Shown here piece after piece: positions 23,253 through 33,758 of a stretch of 64,000 bases of DNA. How positions within the stretch are numbered: position 1 is the first letter of the stretch; each line of letters starts with the position of its first letter. Origin of the DNA: Maea johnstoni (lineage: Eukaryota > Annelida > Polychaeta > Spionida > Magelonidae); NCBI GenBank assembly GCA_963942565.1, contig OZ012694.1, forward strand, positions 23,712,384 through 23,776,383. The letters are read 5' to 3'. The notes beneath the pieces were generated by a model that did not search any database, had not been told where the DNA came from, and worked only from the letters and a program-made list of their open reading frames with translations. The translations under genes and the position numbers were made by a program.

Positions 23253-23739
23253 ATCCTTTCTCCCTTCCGGGCCCTTCTTAACCCTACTTTCCTATAAATG
23301 AATCTCCTACTTTCAAATCTGGTATCTGTTCTTTGCAGATCTTTCAACGTCACCACCTACCTCAGTAGCTGTTTGTTTGAGGGCCAGGATCTTCTAGTGA
23401 CTTATCTAATGTACCTTGGATAGTATTCAACATTAGAATAACAATCACTTGCCCCTCTGTTGTGTGGGGGTAAAGACCCATCCCCTCTGTTCCTAATCTT
23501 CTTATCTCCCCCCAGATAACCACCACACTCAAGTACGCGTCACTGCCGCGTCACTGCCGCAGCCAGCGAATAGGGACAGGAAGTGGACAGCCTCTTCTCC
23601 GGACAGGTCTTACGGAGAGTTACAGCTCGCGGCATCTCCGCTTACCAGTCCACGGTTAAGTGTCAATAATCTCTGTCACCCTGACTGTCATGGCAGTTGA
23701 CGGTGGTCACTGCATTACGCCACACACCAAGGGATGTGC
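23253..23739. other. Balanced island (about 23,490-23,730)
   Basis: Unique, balanced sequence with a tandem phrase 'cgtcactgcc' (twice near 23,540). No coding frame of interest. Candidate regulatory DNA. Confidence 0.25.
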
Positions 23740-23990
23740 TACAACCAGGGTTGTTGTAGGGATTATAGGGCGCTTGTTCAACATGCACTATTGACTCATA
23801 CAGAACTTCCTGACAACTGCCTTCTATAAAGAGTGAAACCTAGGGAGTGTTCACACCTCAAAGGTCTTTTCATAATGTAGAAGATACAAATGGGACCATG
23901 AAATAGTGTCAGGTGTTCACATAAGAGATTTACAACCAGGGTTGTTGTAGGGATTGTAGGGTGCTTGTTCGACATGCTTCTTGACATAAA
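23738..23990. repeat. Direct repeat about 192 bp apart with a palindromic core
   Basis: The text ACAACCAGGGTTGTTGTAGG begins both copies (near 23,742 and 23,933) and continues to 'gggcgcttgttcaacatgc' or 'gggtgcttgttcgacatgc'. The core ACAACC-AGGG-TTGTTGT is an imperfect palindrome. Confidence 0.8.
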
Positions 23991-24094
23991 CATGACATGA
24001 TACTCAACAATTCGTTTCCCTTTCGCTATCAGTATTTGGTATCATATCGTGTACCAGTAATTATCCCTTAGAAATTAAGTCAAATTTATACAAA

Positions 24095-24490
24095 GCTAAA
24101 TCTTTATTTATATACTAAATCTTTATAATACAATATGATACCCAACTTTCCTGATACTGTACTTTTTCCATTCGATGTCGGTATTTGGTATCATACTATC
24201 TACTAACCTAAGGCTGGGGCTATGCACAAACAGTAACTTTCCTCTAAGGCTCTTACTGTGACTTTACTACCCAATAGCTCCAGACAATTTTATACATATT
24301 CTTAATCTTCATAATACAATATGATAACCAACTTTTCCATTCAATGTCGATATTTGGTACCATACTGTAGTACCAACCTAAGGCTGGGGCTATGCTGGCA
24401 CAAACAGTACTACATTGAGTACCTTTCTCTAAGGCTCTTACTGTGACTTTACTACCCAATAGCTGGCTCCAGACCAGGAGGATCTCGAGT
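24095..24490. repeat. Two-copy tandem duplication, about 190 bp
   Basis: Both copies carry 'ataatacaatatgataacca', 'cattcgatgtcggtatttgg', 'ctaaggctggggctatgc' and 'ctcttactgtgactttacta' in the same order (about 24,110-24,285 and 24,310-24,475). The second copy has small insertions. Confidence 0.85.
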
Positions 24491-24539
24491 ATCTCCCTCT
24501 CATCCTCCTCCACATCCTATAAAACACACCACGCTCCAC

Positions 24540-24900
24540 TGAACATGACCCAGAAAACACCAACACACCTGAAAGGATGGTAACTTTTTTCTGATATCCA
24601 AGTCAAATACCTGCTATTTACCAATCATACGCCTGGACAGTGACAACAATGGGGCAAAGACGACTAAACAATTGGCGGTGAATTTTAGAAATACCGCGCC
24701 GGGTATGGGGAGTAAATAATGCTCGCGCTCCAAGGGAACAAGATGCCATTCTTGCTGCAATGTTAGATAAACAACTTAGCGGCGGAGATAACATTTGGCA
24801 CTATTTTTCATGCAGATTGATTATGATGGGCTCGACCCAACTGCCAGGACAACTGTGGCAAATTCTTCACCGCAGCATTGCTGTGTAAGAGGTACCTCAC
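24540..24900. other. Balanced island, candidate conserved non-coding element
   Basis: About 300 bp of unique, balanced sequence between AT-rich blocks, without a coding frame. Text such as AACAATTGGCGG and AGATTGATTATGATGGG gives homeobox- and SOX-like cores. Regulatory role is inference from appearance only. Confidence 0.3.
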
Positions 24901-25560
24901 TTATACCTATCCAGTTTAACCCATTCTAGACCAGAGCTAACAGTTTCACAATTCTTTGGAGTACAGGAAAAATAAAGTTATTTTTTCCGGGACTTAATCA
25001 GGAGGGTGGATGAGTATTTAGAAGGGAAGAAACACTGGCACCCTATTAAAATGTTTTTAACTCGTTAAAATGTTTACAAAATCTTGTAGGTGCCAAACCA
25101 CATGAGCACCAATGAGTTTAAGGAAAGAAAAGAAGTTTTTACACTGTTCTCATCAGCCAACTAAATATAGGTAAATGTCTAGACAAGAGCGTCCCCTTAC
25201 TAACTCAATTTGTACAAAAAAAGGTTTCTGAAACAATCAACAATAAGTTTTGTAAGTTTTAATCTTTTTATGTTAATTTAAGTGTCTACCACTAGTGTCT
25301 ACTGACCTGATAAATTAGTTGAACTAATTAATGTTTATGGGTTTTTTTCAGTTACAAATGATAGAAAATATGATACATGCATTGGATACCAATCTGCTTC
25401 CAAATATAATTATAGTATGACAAAGGATTTTAAATGTATAACACTATCAAAAACTGCAACAAAAATTCATTGAAAATGTTCATTTTTTTCTATAAGTAAC
25501 TATTCTGGAAAGGGAGGGAGTATTTTGTCAAATCAAAGTAATTTCGAACCCCTAAGTACT
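24901..25560. other. AT-rich spacer
   Basis: No gene or element recognised. Confidence 0.5.
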
Positions 25561-25960
25561 CAGTTACGCATTACCAAGAAAACAGGTAAAGGATGATTCA
25601 CCAAATCAGCTTGAACAGATGGAGAAATGGAAGTAGATTTTATCAATATCAAAATGCCATTGCTGATTATAGTCGTCAATGCACCCTTAATTACATAACA
25701 TCCCTTGATTGCGGCAAATTGTCCCGAGCGAGTTAGTCGAGTGAATTGTTACAAGCAGATCGATCAACAACTGCTGGCGTATCATAGGGGCCAAGCCGCG
25801 AAGGTCGCTTCTACGGGAAGCCAAATCAACCATGATAGCTTGTGAATATATGGAATGGTTCATTAGTAAAGGAGAGATAGTAAGTCATCACGAACATCTG
25901 CTGGCATACATCATCAATCGACAAAAAATAACAAAACCTGAGGCTGCAGATTCGAAAAAA
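25561..25960. other. Balanced island, candidate conserved non-coding element
   Basis: About 400 bp of unique sequence with many short AT/GC-mixed words and no coding frame. Same character as the block at 24.6 kb. Confidence 0.3.
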
Positions 25961-26304
25961 ATTCAACTTTTATCCTACTAATTAATAGCAGCATCGACTT
26001 CATAGATATGAAAGATGAGTGTGATACTGCACCATTGATATGATAATCAAGATCTATTAGATAGCTTTAGGCAATAGTCACTGTTGGGCAACTACCAATT
26101 ACTTATCTAGTAATACCTACTCAGTATCCTCAACAAAATCTCCCTTTTTTCTTAACAGAATGAATGTAAATCATTGATTCATGGATTACAAATTAATTCA
26201 TAACTCACAATCCCTTGACTGACTCAACGTGGCATATATGTTTTTTTTGAAAGCGAAATTGTTAAGATGTTATATAACTCAGATCTGAAGCAAGAACATC
26301 AGTT

Positions 26305-26500
26305 GAAAAATTGTCTCAGGATGGCCGGATGGCAGGCCCATGTGTCAAGTTTGAATCGTGAGCTCCACCAATCAAATCTAGGATTGGCGGGTGCTTCAAG
26401 AACAAGACTGTTATGCAGGTCACCGCTTTAGGCCAATAGTGGGCGCTTCAGTGTAAAACCCCAGGCAATCCTAAGTGATGTTTTTTTTTACTCAAAGAAT
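26305..26500 (+). mobile_element. Possible tRNA-derived SINE
   Basis: 'Atggccggatggcaggccc' resembles an A box (TGGCnnAnTGG), and about 30 bp later 'aagtttgaatcgtgag' resembles a B box (GGTTCGAATCC), the spacing of a tRNA-type internal promoter. A further ~120 bp of non-tRNA body follows, ending near a T-rich patch at 26,480. Only one copy is seen here, and no target duplication was found, so this is tentative. Confidence 0.3.
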
Positions 26501-26714
26501 TTTTTGAGATGCTGCTGATTTTTGTGTTGTTTGTTCATTTATTACCCTTATTGTTTGTTTGATAAACTATCTGCCCAATTTCAATAAATCAAGTCAAATA
26601 AACAAATTGTATATACTGGTACTGTACCTAATTGTTTTTGCACATGATCTCATTATTCTCATATAATTCTACTGGTCCCTACTATTTCACAGTTAATATT
26701 AGCCATTGATTTGT

Positions 26715-26890
26715 CTTCGTAGAATTTTAGATATTTCTGGTGGCCCTAATTATCTTTATAGGATTTTAGATAAATATTTCTACTGGCCCCTAATTATCTT
26801 TATAGGAGTTTAGATATTTCTACTGGCCCCTAATTATCTTAATAGGATTTTAGATATTTCTACTGGCCCCTAATATTTCTAGTTTAAGAA
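26715..26890. repeat. Short tandem array, about 45-bp unit
   Basis: The phrase 'agatatttctactggcccctaat' with 'tatctttataggattt' is repeated four to five times with minor changes, ending near 26,882. Confidence 0.85.
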
Positions 26891-26908
26891 ACAGCTGCCA
26901 CTAGATCA

Positions 26909-27181
26909 GTGGGCCCTATATGTGAGTGTACACGTGTGGATTTGAAATGTGTGAACCCAGGTGTGAGGGATGGAAGGCATCATCAGCAGCAGCCTCAGCA
27001 TCAGCAGCCTAAGGGAGGAGAGAGGGATGAGCAACTGTCTGACATGTTAAGGACAGGACCAGTCTCTCCCCTGCTCACCTTTCTACAAACATCATCCCGG
27101 TTCTCACAGGAAACCCAGCAACTTTCCCACCCTCCTCATCCTCAGCCTCCTCACTACATGCCCATCTTGAAACCTATATAG
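26909..27181 (+). other. Gln/His/Pro-rich open frame of uncertain status
   Basis: A 90-codon plus-strand frame with a CAG/CAT-rich stretch (HHQQQPQHQQP, residues about 24-34) and a Pro/His-rich end before a stop. Sequence here is less AT-rich than its flanks. On the minus strand the same segment has a good acceptor-like tract (CTCTCTCCTCCCTTAG), so it could instead be part of an untranslated or coding exon on that strand. No domain; I cannot decide whether it is a gene. Confidence 0.15.
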
Positions 27182-27185
27182 AATA

Positions 27186-27892
27186 CCCATGTACTTTAAA
27201 ACTGGCTATTCCCCAAAGGTATGTACATGACTGTATGATGTAAGCAGTAAGCCCATATTACAAATGTGAATCACAGTCAGGTGGGATATTGTTCTTTGAA
27301 ACACATTTCCAGTATGATTCATTTACAGAATATATATACAATGTATATATATACCCAGACTAACAAATTACAAATCATCATGTTGCCTTTGAAGAAGGAC
27401 AGGTTTAGTATTGCAGGGTGGTCTTGGGGTCGTTGGGGAACTCCCAAGAGACTAGTTAGCTGTGTGTTATAGGAGCAAAATGGCCAGCTTGCAATTTCAG
27501 GCTCAATTAAACACTTTGTCTGCAGCACACCTTCCCCACTACAACCCTCATTATACAATCTCAAGTTTCACACATGCAGAACAATTGGATTAAATGGTCA
27601 GATAGGCACATCTTATCTTTAAAGCCAAAGCTCACAAACCTCACATCTAACTGAAACACTTCCTATAGATCTTGTTTTGTTTAAAAATAGAGAAAGCCTA
27701 AGTTTCTAGAGTTGTACATAAACTTTATCATAGTGTGTGGTTCCAAAAGAAAACAACAAGAACTGGTCTTGTATAGATGGCGGTTTAGTGAACCTTGGTT
27801 CCTTGTGCCCTACGAAGTAAAGATCAAATGCATGTTTCAAGAGGCTGCAGAAGCTGTCGATAAACTACCGGTGTATACACCTGGTGCAACAT
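27186..27892. other. AT-rich spacer
   Basis: No gene recognised. Short frames on both strands lack features. Confidence 0.45.
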
Positions 27893-28108
27893 AGGTTCGA
27901 AAACATTACTTGCCGAGATGGGCAAACTGCCCCTGAAGTTTAATTGCCCCGTCGCTTAGTAATTTACAAAGGCGAGTTACAATGTGAGGACTTTGGCCAA
28001 AACATTACTTGCCAAGCCGGGCAAGTTAGGGTCTTGTTCTGCTTGCCCGATTGCCGTTTTTACCGAATTCTCTTGCAACGAGGCAAGTGATTATGTTGCA
28101 TGCTGGTA
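27893..28108 (+). mobile_element. ACTTGCC/GGCAAGT repeat family (R4), copy 2
   Basis: Begins ACATAGGTTCGAAAACATTA, then CTTGCC, and runs to 'ttgcaacgaggcaagtgatt'. It is the reverse-complement counterpart of the 21.8-kb copy, sharing 'gccaaaacattacttgcc' and 'gggtcttgttctgcttgcc'. Non-coding. Confidence 0.65.
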
Positions 28109-28649
28109 TATCTTAGATCAGCCTATAGCACTGCTGATCAGATGTCACTGTCCCTGTAGTTTGGCTTCATGAAGCCGGCCGGCCGGAGGAACCCCACTCT
28201 GTATAAATAGTTGTCCAGGGCAGTGCAAGCTTGCACCCCTGATTACCCCAATTTACATCCCTAACTTATCCCACTTGTCACAATACACTAACAACACTAT
28301 TAGTCCTCCCTCTAACCTGAAATCTGATGCAGAACATATAGCACTCACACACAGAGAATAGATTAATATGCATCTGGAATGCACATATGGTCTGACAATA
28401 TCCAAGCATAGCTCAATAAATTGGATAGTATTTGAACAAATATTCATAGAGATTATTAACAAAAAAATTATTTTAATCATTTCAGATATATGCATGCATA
28501 CTTATGTCAGGATAATTCAATATGTACCAATCTGAAGATACAAGTTTATGCATGATGCCATTGGACATGTACAATACACCAACTACACTATCAGAAGTAC
28601 TTGATTTTGTGGTCTGGTTTTCATGCTGTGGAAGATATTCAAAGCATGA
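28109..28649. other. AT-rich spacer
   Basis: No gene seen. 'Gaagccggccggccgg' near 28,170 is a short GC palindrome. Confidence 0.45.
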
Positions 28650-28765
28650 TTCCACATACATACAAACATAATACTAACATAACACAAACATAATACAAAC
28701 ATACTTCATACATACAAACACACATACAAACATACATACAAACATACATACAAACATACATATAG
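28650..28765. repeat. (CATACAAA)n-type short satellite
   Basis: Repeats of ACATACAAACATACATAC type with length variation, about 110 bp. The Cys/Met/Phe/Val-rich minus-strand frame here is a repeat artefact. Confidence 0.9.
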
Positions 28766-29640
28766 TCATACACTTACTCGCTACACCTGAATCTAGATCA
28801 ATTTTTGTCCCGAGAAATATGTATGGTAGATACAACAAACATTCACAAACAGAACCCATAGAATTAAAACAGCCAGGAGTCAATATACCAGAAGTCAATA
28901 TATAAACCCACTTGTAGGACTTCTGGTGTACATGGCAGTAGTTCTCCAGATATTTCTCCATAGCCTCTACCCAGACCGCAAAATCAAGTGCTTCTGATAC
29001 TGATAGAATGGGCTTCCCTATCTGCTTCCTCTACTAGCGCCGACAGGAGAAAAATCATGCGTCAAATATGTCTAAGGACTTTATCAACTTTGAGGGATGT
29101 TTTGGGACTTGCTTGATATGCCAGTTGTCGTCAGTACTGGAGAGAGGGTAGTTTATTAAATAAAATCTTTTCACTGTCACTGCACTCACTGGTATGATAA
29201 ATTGGAAGTATTCTGATAGATGACTAGTGCTCAAAGCTTATTGCTACTTCATAGTGTTTGCCCATCTTATGGCTAGAACTCTAAAATAATAAAAGTAGAA
29301 TGCCAAGAAGCCAAGGAAATATCAGAGAAATGTCACACTTCAATAAAATTGTGAATAGCAAATAGACCATCCTTTCTTCAAAGTGAGCTTATAGTGAATT
29401 TATGAATTGAAATTGAGAATCTTACATTTAGAGTTAAAGCATTATCTTTAAATTATCCTTCACTGAGTAGACAGCATCTAGCAGATACTTCCATAAGAAA
29501 GCATTAATGGGTATAAAATTTGCAATATAGTTCACTCAACGCATACCACTCTATTTCTTAATGAACCATAAAATGAAGATATCAACCATTGAACCAAGTT
29601 ATTTTACAAGATCTCATAGCATACAGGGGCCACTTTTTTT
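28766..29640. other. AT-rich spacer
   Basis: No gene or element recognised. Confidence 0.5.
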
Positions 29641-30110
29641 TTAAAGTTTGCTTAAATAAATTTATCATCCAGTAAAATGCAGTTTGGTTTCTTATTTGAC
29701 CTAGTGAAGACCTCCACCAAAGAACAGGCCTCTGACAACTCTCAAACAATGATTAGATGGTTTAGATTGCTAAAATAAATCCAACACCCAATCAAATACA
29801 GTTTGGTTTCTTATCCGATCTAATGAAGTCCTCAACCAAAGAACAGGCCCCTGAAAACTCTCAAACATGGATTGAATGGGCTAAAGATTCCTCAAATAAA
29901 ACCATCACCCATTTAAATGCAGATAGGTTCTTATCCGATCTAATGAAGACCTCAACCAAAGAACAGGCCCCTGAATTGCCTGAAAAACTCTCAAACCTAG
30001 ATTGAATGGGCTAAAGATTGCTCAAATAAATCCATCGCCCATTTAAATGCAGATAGGTTTCTTTTCAACCTAATGAAGACCTCCACTAAAGAACAGGCCG
30101 CTGAAAAGCT
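29641..30110. repeat. Four-unit tandem array, about 118-bp unit
   Basis: Units share 'tgcagatttggttcttatccg', 'gacctccaccaaagaacagg' and 'gattgaatgggctaaagatt'. Landmark 'aaagaacaggcc' falls near 29,718, 29,838, 29,958 and 30,088. Later units are closer to each other than to the first. Confidence 0.9.
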
Positions 30111-30413
30111 CTACTTGGCCACATTGACCAGCAGGCCCGTTCTTATTTCACGGCTGATATCACCCCCATTCTGACGCTCTCAACTGGATGAGGAGGACCA
30201 CAAAACATTCTGAGAGTTCTCCGAGTGCTATTTCCCAATGTCTCCCCCTCCCCCTAATGACCCCTTCTCCTGGCCGGCTCACTGACCCCTCCTTCTTGCC
30301 CTGCTAATGGTCAGATGTGTGAAATGTATGTCACGGGAGACGGGCTGACCTTCAAGGAGATCAGAGGTCTGGCTGGCCTCATCTGCGGTAAAGGTTGAGC
30401 ACTTCTTCTCACA
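30111..30413. other. Balanced island
   Basis: About 300 bp of balanced, unique sequence with no domain-bearing frame. Candidate regulatory DNA. Confidence 0.25.
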
Positions 30414-30743
30414 CTGCCACTCATGGTCTTAGCCAGCAGGGCGTCTGGGTGCCTTTTTGGACACCCAAACCCTTAAAAAGAACCCCTCAGGACACCCAAT
30501 TCTTTTTGTGTGGAATTTCTAAAAATCTCAATCTCAAGCTGATAATTGAATTTTTTCATCTTCTTATAATTTCCATGACATTGTATAATGATATTATGCT
30601 TTATTTTGATGAATTTATACATGTTTATGGTTCAAATATGAGTATATTGTGATCCCCCTTAAAAATTTGGACGCCCAAAAATTTTACAACTGCCAATTTT
30701 AGGCACCCAGTTTCTAAATACTGGCTAAGACACTGCTGCCACT
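30414..30743 (+). mobile_element. hAT-type MITE, family R2, with 8-bp target duplication
   Basis: A 314-bp element (30,422-30,735) from CATGGTCTTAGCCAGCAGGG to ATACTGGCTAAGACACTG, flanked by CTGCCACT on both sides (30,414-30,421 and 30,736-30,743). Interior has 'gtgcctttttggacacccaa' and 'tatgagtatattgtgatccc'. Non-coding. The duplication length and the CA-start ends place the family in hAT. Confidence 0.85.
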
Positions 30744-31040
30744 CAAGATGTTCTCCGACGGACAAGGCCAGGCACTGGATGTACACATACTTCTATAGAT
30801 ATAGATCTATATATATAGATAATCTTTATTTCAGGTCAGTAATAACTGACTCGCAGACAGCAGATACTCGCTATAAGTATCTAATATTATCTTATATTAT
30901 TTATTCAATTTAGAGATAATTCAAAATAAATACAAAATGTTAACTTGTCGCTCATAACTCAATTTACAACAAACTTCTCAAACAGTGGCGCGATTACAGA
31001 TTGGAGTAGAATTTTGTGCTGTTTTTGACCTTTAAGACAC
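30744..31040. other. AT-rich spacer
   Basis: Carries a TATAGATATAGATCTATATAT palindromic patch near 30,795. No gene. Confidence 0.5.
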
Positions 31041-31385
31041 AACTTGACCTGGCACCAAATTGGAAAAGACAAGATGGGGACACCGTACCCCATTATCCGC
31101 GCCAACACCCCAACCCTGTTTCCTCACTGCGGGGTGCGCTGGCCACTGCTTCCTGATTGGTCGACCAGGAGGACGCCTGTCACCCCAACTCTCTGTGGAT
31201 GCTTCAATGTAAATAGCCCTGTTAATTAAATTAGCGTGCTAATCTATAAACCTCTCTTCCTGCCGGAGGAGGGCTTACTGGCTCGATGTGTAGACATCCT
31301 GTTCGGCATCGGGGACCGCATGGAGAGCAAGGATGACACATTCTTACAACTCCGCGGCAGAAGTTCCCTTTAGCCGAAAATAAGA
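31041..31385. other. Balanced island, candidate conserved non-coding element
   Basis: About 340 bp of unique, balanced sequence, including 'ctgttaattaaattagcgtgctaat' (homeobox-type cores). No coding evidence beyond a 61-codon frame. Confidence 0.3.
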
Positions 31386-31389
31386 CTCC

Positions 31390-31990
31390 ATATTTTTGAG
31401 TCAGAAATATGCCCTATTTTTATCAAAATTGTTGTACCTTTGTTAATTGACGGATATGTGATATTGTTTTACATTGTGGAATCAGTCTCATTTAGCATTT
31501 CTTATAAAAGTGACTCATTTTTGTAAGACCACAATATGCTCTATTTTTTGTTGATCAACCAAGACTATTGTTTTACATTCAGGCATCAGTCTCATATAGC
31601 CATCCAGTTGACCATGATTTTTGTAAGACCACACTATGCCCAATTATCAAAAAAGAAATATTCAGATCTTTTGTTGACTGACCAAGAATAGTATTTTCTA
31701 TTATGGCATCAGTCAATTACATAACAGGGCTACTCATTTTTGGAAGACCACAACTAGTCCTCTTTGTGGTAGTTTCTGTTGACTGTCCAATAATATTATC
31801 ATCCACTCTCATATAAATCATAGGCCCACAAGGTTCCCCACAGTTCAAGATATGTTAGCATATTGGTTTGGTTTAACTGGCCAAAACGTTTTCCATTGTG
31901 GCACCAGCCTCGTTTAAATACTCAAAATGTTGACAAGACCACAAAAATGTCCTAAATTCTTGAAGAAATGTCAGCATATGTGGGTTTTGT
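31390..31990. repeat. Diverged tandem array, about 115-bp unit
   Basis: Phrases 'tttttgtaagaccacaatatg', 'gtcctatttt-tgttgacc' and 'attgtggcatcagtctcattta' recur in order about five times (near 31,512, 31,622, 31,742 and 31,936, plus an earlier weak unit). Strong divergence between units suggests an old array. Confidence 0.7.
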
Positions 31991-32283
31991 TAAATGGCCA
32001 AAACTATTTTCATGTGGCACCGGTGCCATTTGCCAACAACAAGTCTCCTCTTTTAGTCCACAGAACAAATGTCAAATATGCAGTAATAGTCTATTGTACA
32101 TTGCCAAAAAATAACTTCATTTCCTCAAGACAAATCAGCCTTGTGGACAGAAAGATTTACAGCTAAAACAGTGATATATCATCAAATTGTCCCCAAAAAT
32201 ATTAATTTCATCTTACTATTGGGAATGCAGTGTACCTATGATAGTAGAGGAAACATGGTTAAAACTGGCACACAAAATTTTCA

Positions 32284-32577
32284 TTGTCTGGGTGTCTTTT
32301 TGGACACCCAAACCCTTCAAAAACACCCCTCAGGACACCCAATTTTTTGTGAGGAATTTCTAAGAATGTCAATCTCAAGCATATAATTTGACTTTTTTCA
32401 TCTCCATGTAATTCCCATGACATTCTATAAGGATATCATGCCTTATTTTGATAAATTTATACATGTTTGTGGTTGAAATCTGAGAATATTGTGGTACCCC
32501 CTAAAAATTTGGACGCCCCAAAATTTAACAATCGCCAATTTTAGGCACCCAGTTTCTAAATTCTGGCTTAGACCCTG
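32284..32577 (+). mobile_element. hAT-type MITE, family R2, left end missing
   Basis: Carries the R2 body ('gtgtctttttggacacccaa', 'gagaatattgtggtaccccc') and right end 'ttctggcttagaccctggg'. The left CATGGTCTTAGCC end is absent, and no target duplication is seen. Confidence 0.75.
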
Positions 32578-32619
32578 GGTCAAGTACTGGACAGTACCAC
32601 ATGAACAGACAGTGGACAC

Positions 32620-33015
32620 ACATGTCCTTTGAAATCTGACGACGCTGATAACATGACACTAGTCATACAGAATTCCTCAACCACACTGAGGAGGAGAAGT
32701 AGCCACTGGTTTGCCAAGATGTCAAGTGGTCTTGGATGTGGCAACCCGAGGAAACCCCTTCGTAACCTTGTACGCCAGATCTACGACCATCGGCGGCTGC
32801 AAAACACATGGCTGAAGGGATTAAAAGGTTTGTCCTGCAACAGACGCCTGACAGCCAGCCAGAGCCTTTTCGTAAATACTGCTGGCACACCAGCCCTGAA
32901 AACTTCTCCAATACCCCCATTGAAGTCTTCCGGTGGAAAATGAAACCGGCTCCGGCAACCTTTCACAGCACAGAAGGCACATATTTTGTTATCCAATTGA
33001 TATTTGATTAGCACA
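32620..33015. other. Balanced island with open frames on both strands
   Basis: About 390 bp of balanced, unique sequence. Frames of 67-104 codons exist on both strands, none with a domain. A strand-symmetric absence of stops fits GC content as well as coding. Candidate regulatory or exonic DNA, undecided. Confidence 0.3.
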
Positions 33016-33458
33016 TTCCACTACAGGCTTAACATACAAACAGTAGCCCCCCTACGGCAAATGAATTTGTGGAAATATTTCTAAATGCCCGAAAAAATGG
33101 CAAATGCGCTTGAGCTGAATAATTTAATTATGCCTCTGCAAATAAACAAAACATGGCATGACTCTGACTGTGTGATCGTATAAGAATATCAGAGACCAAA
33201 GTACATGCTTTAATGTAATGTAATTAACCATAGACGTGTTAACACTATCCAATACAAACAAAGCAAACCTATCTTTCTAAAAAAAACATATAATATGATT
33301 TAATCTATAAATGTATTCTTAAACTAGTGAGAAGGCACTTTGAAGGTTTTAACTAAATAGTTTCAGATTAAATTAGGTTAATTGAAATAAATCTGGATCT
33401 GAGATAAATAATTATATATAAAATATAACTTGGGTATGAAACATAGATGTACAAAATA
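33016..33458. other. AT-rich spacer
   Basis: No gene or element recognised. Confidence 0.5.
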
Positions 33459-33758
33459 CTTGAGGGCATGGTCTTAGCCAGCAGGGCCTTAAAACGCACC
33501 CCTCTGGACACCAAAAAATGTTGTGAGGTATTTCTTTAAATGTCAATCTCAAGCATAAAATTGAATTGTTTCTTCATCATATTATTCCCATGACTTTGTA
33601 TAAGGATATCATGCCTTATTTTGATAAATATATACATGTTTATGGTTGAAATCTGAGTATATTGTGGTCCCCCTTAAAAATGTGGAAGCCCAAAAATTTT
33701 ACAATGGCTAATTTTAGGCACCCAGTTTCTAATTCCTGGCTAAGACACTGCTTGAGGG
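33459..33758 (+). mobile_element. hAT-type MITE, family R2, second copy with 8-bp target duplication
   Basis: A 284-bp element (33,467-33,750) from CATGGTCTTAGCCAGCAGGG to CCTGGCTAAGACACTG, flanked by the direct repeat CTTGAGGG at 33,459-33,466 and 33,751-33,758. Independent duplication from the 30.4-kb copy, which confirms the family's ends. Confidence 0.88.
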
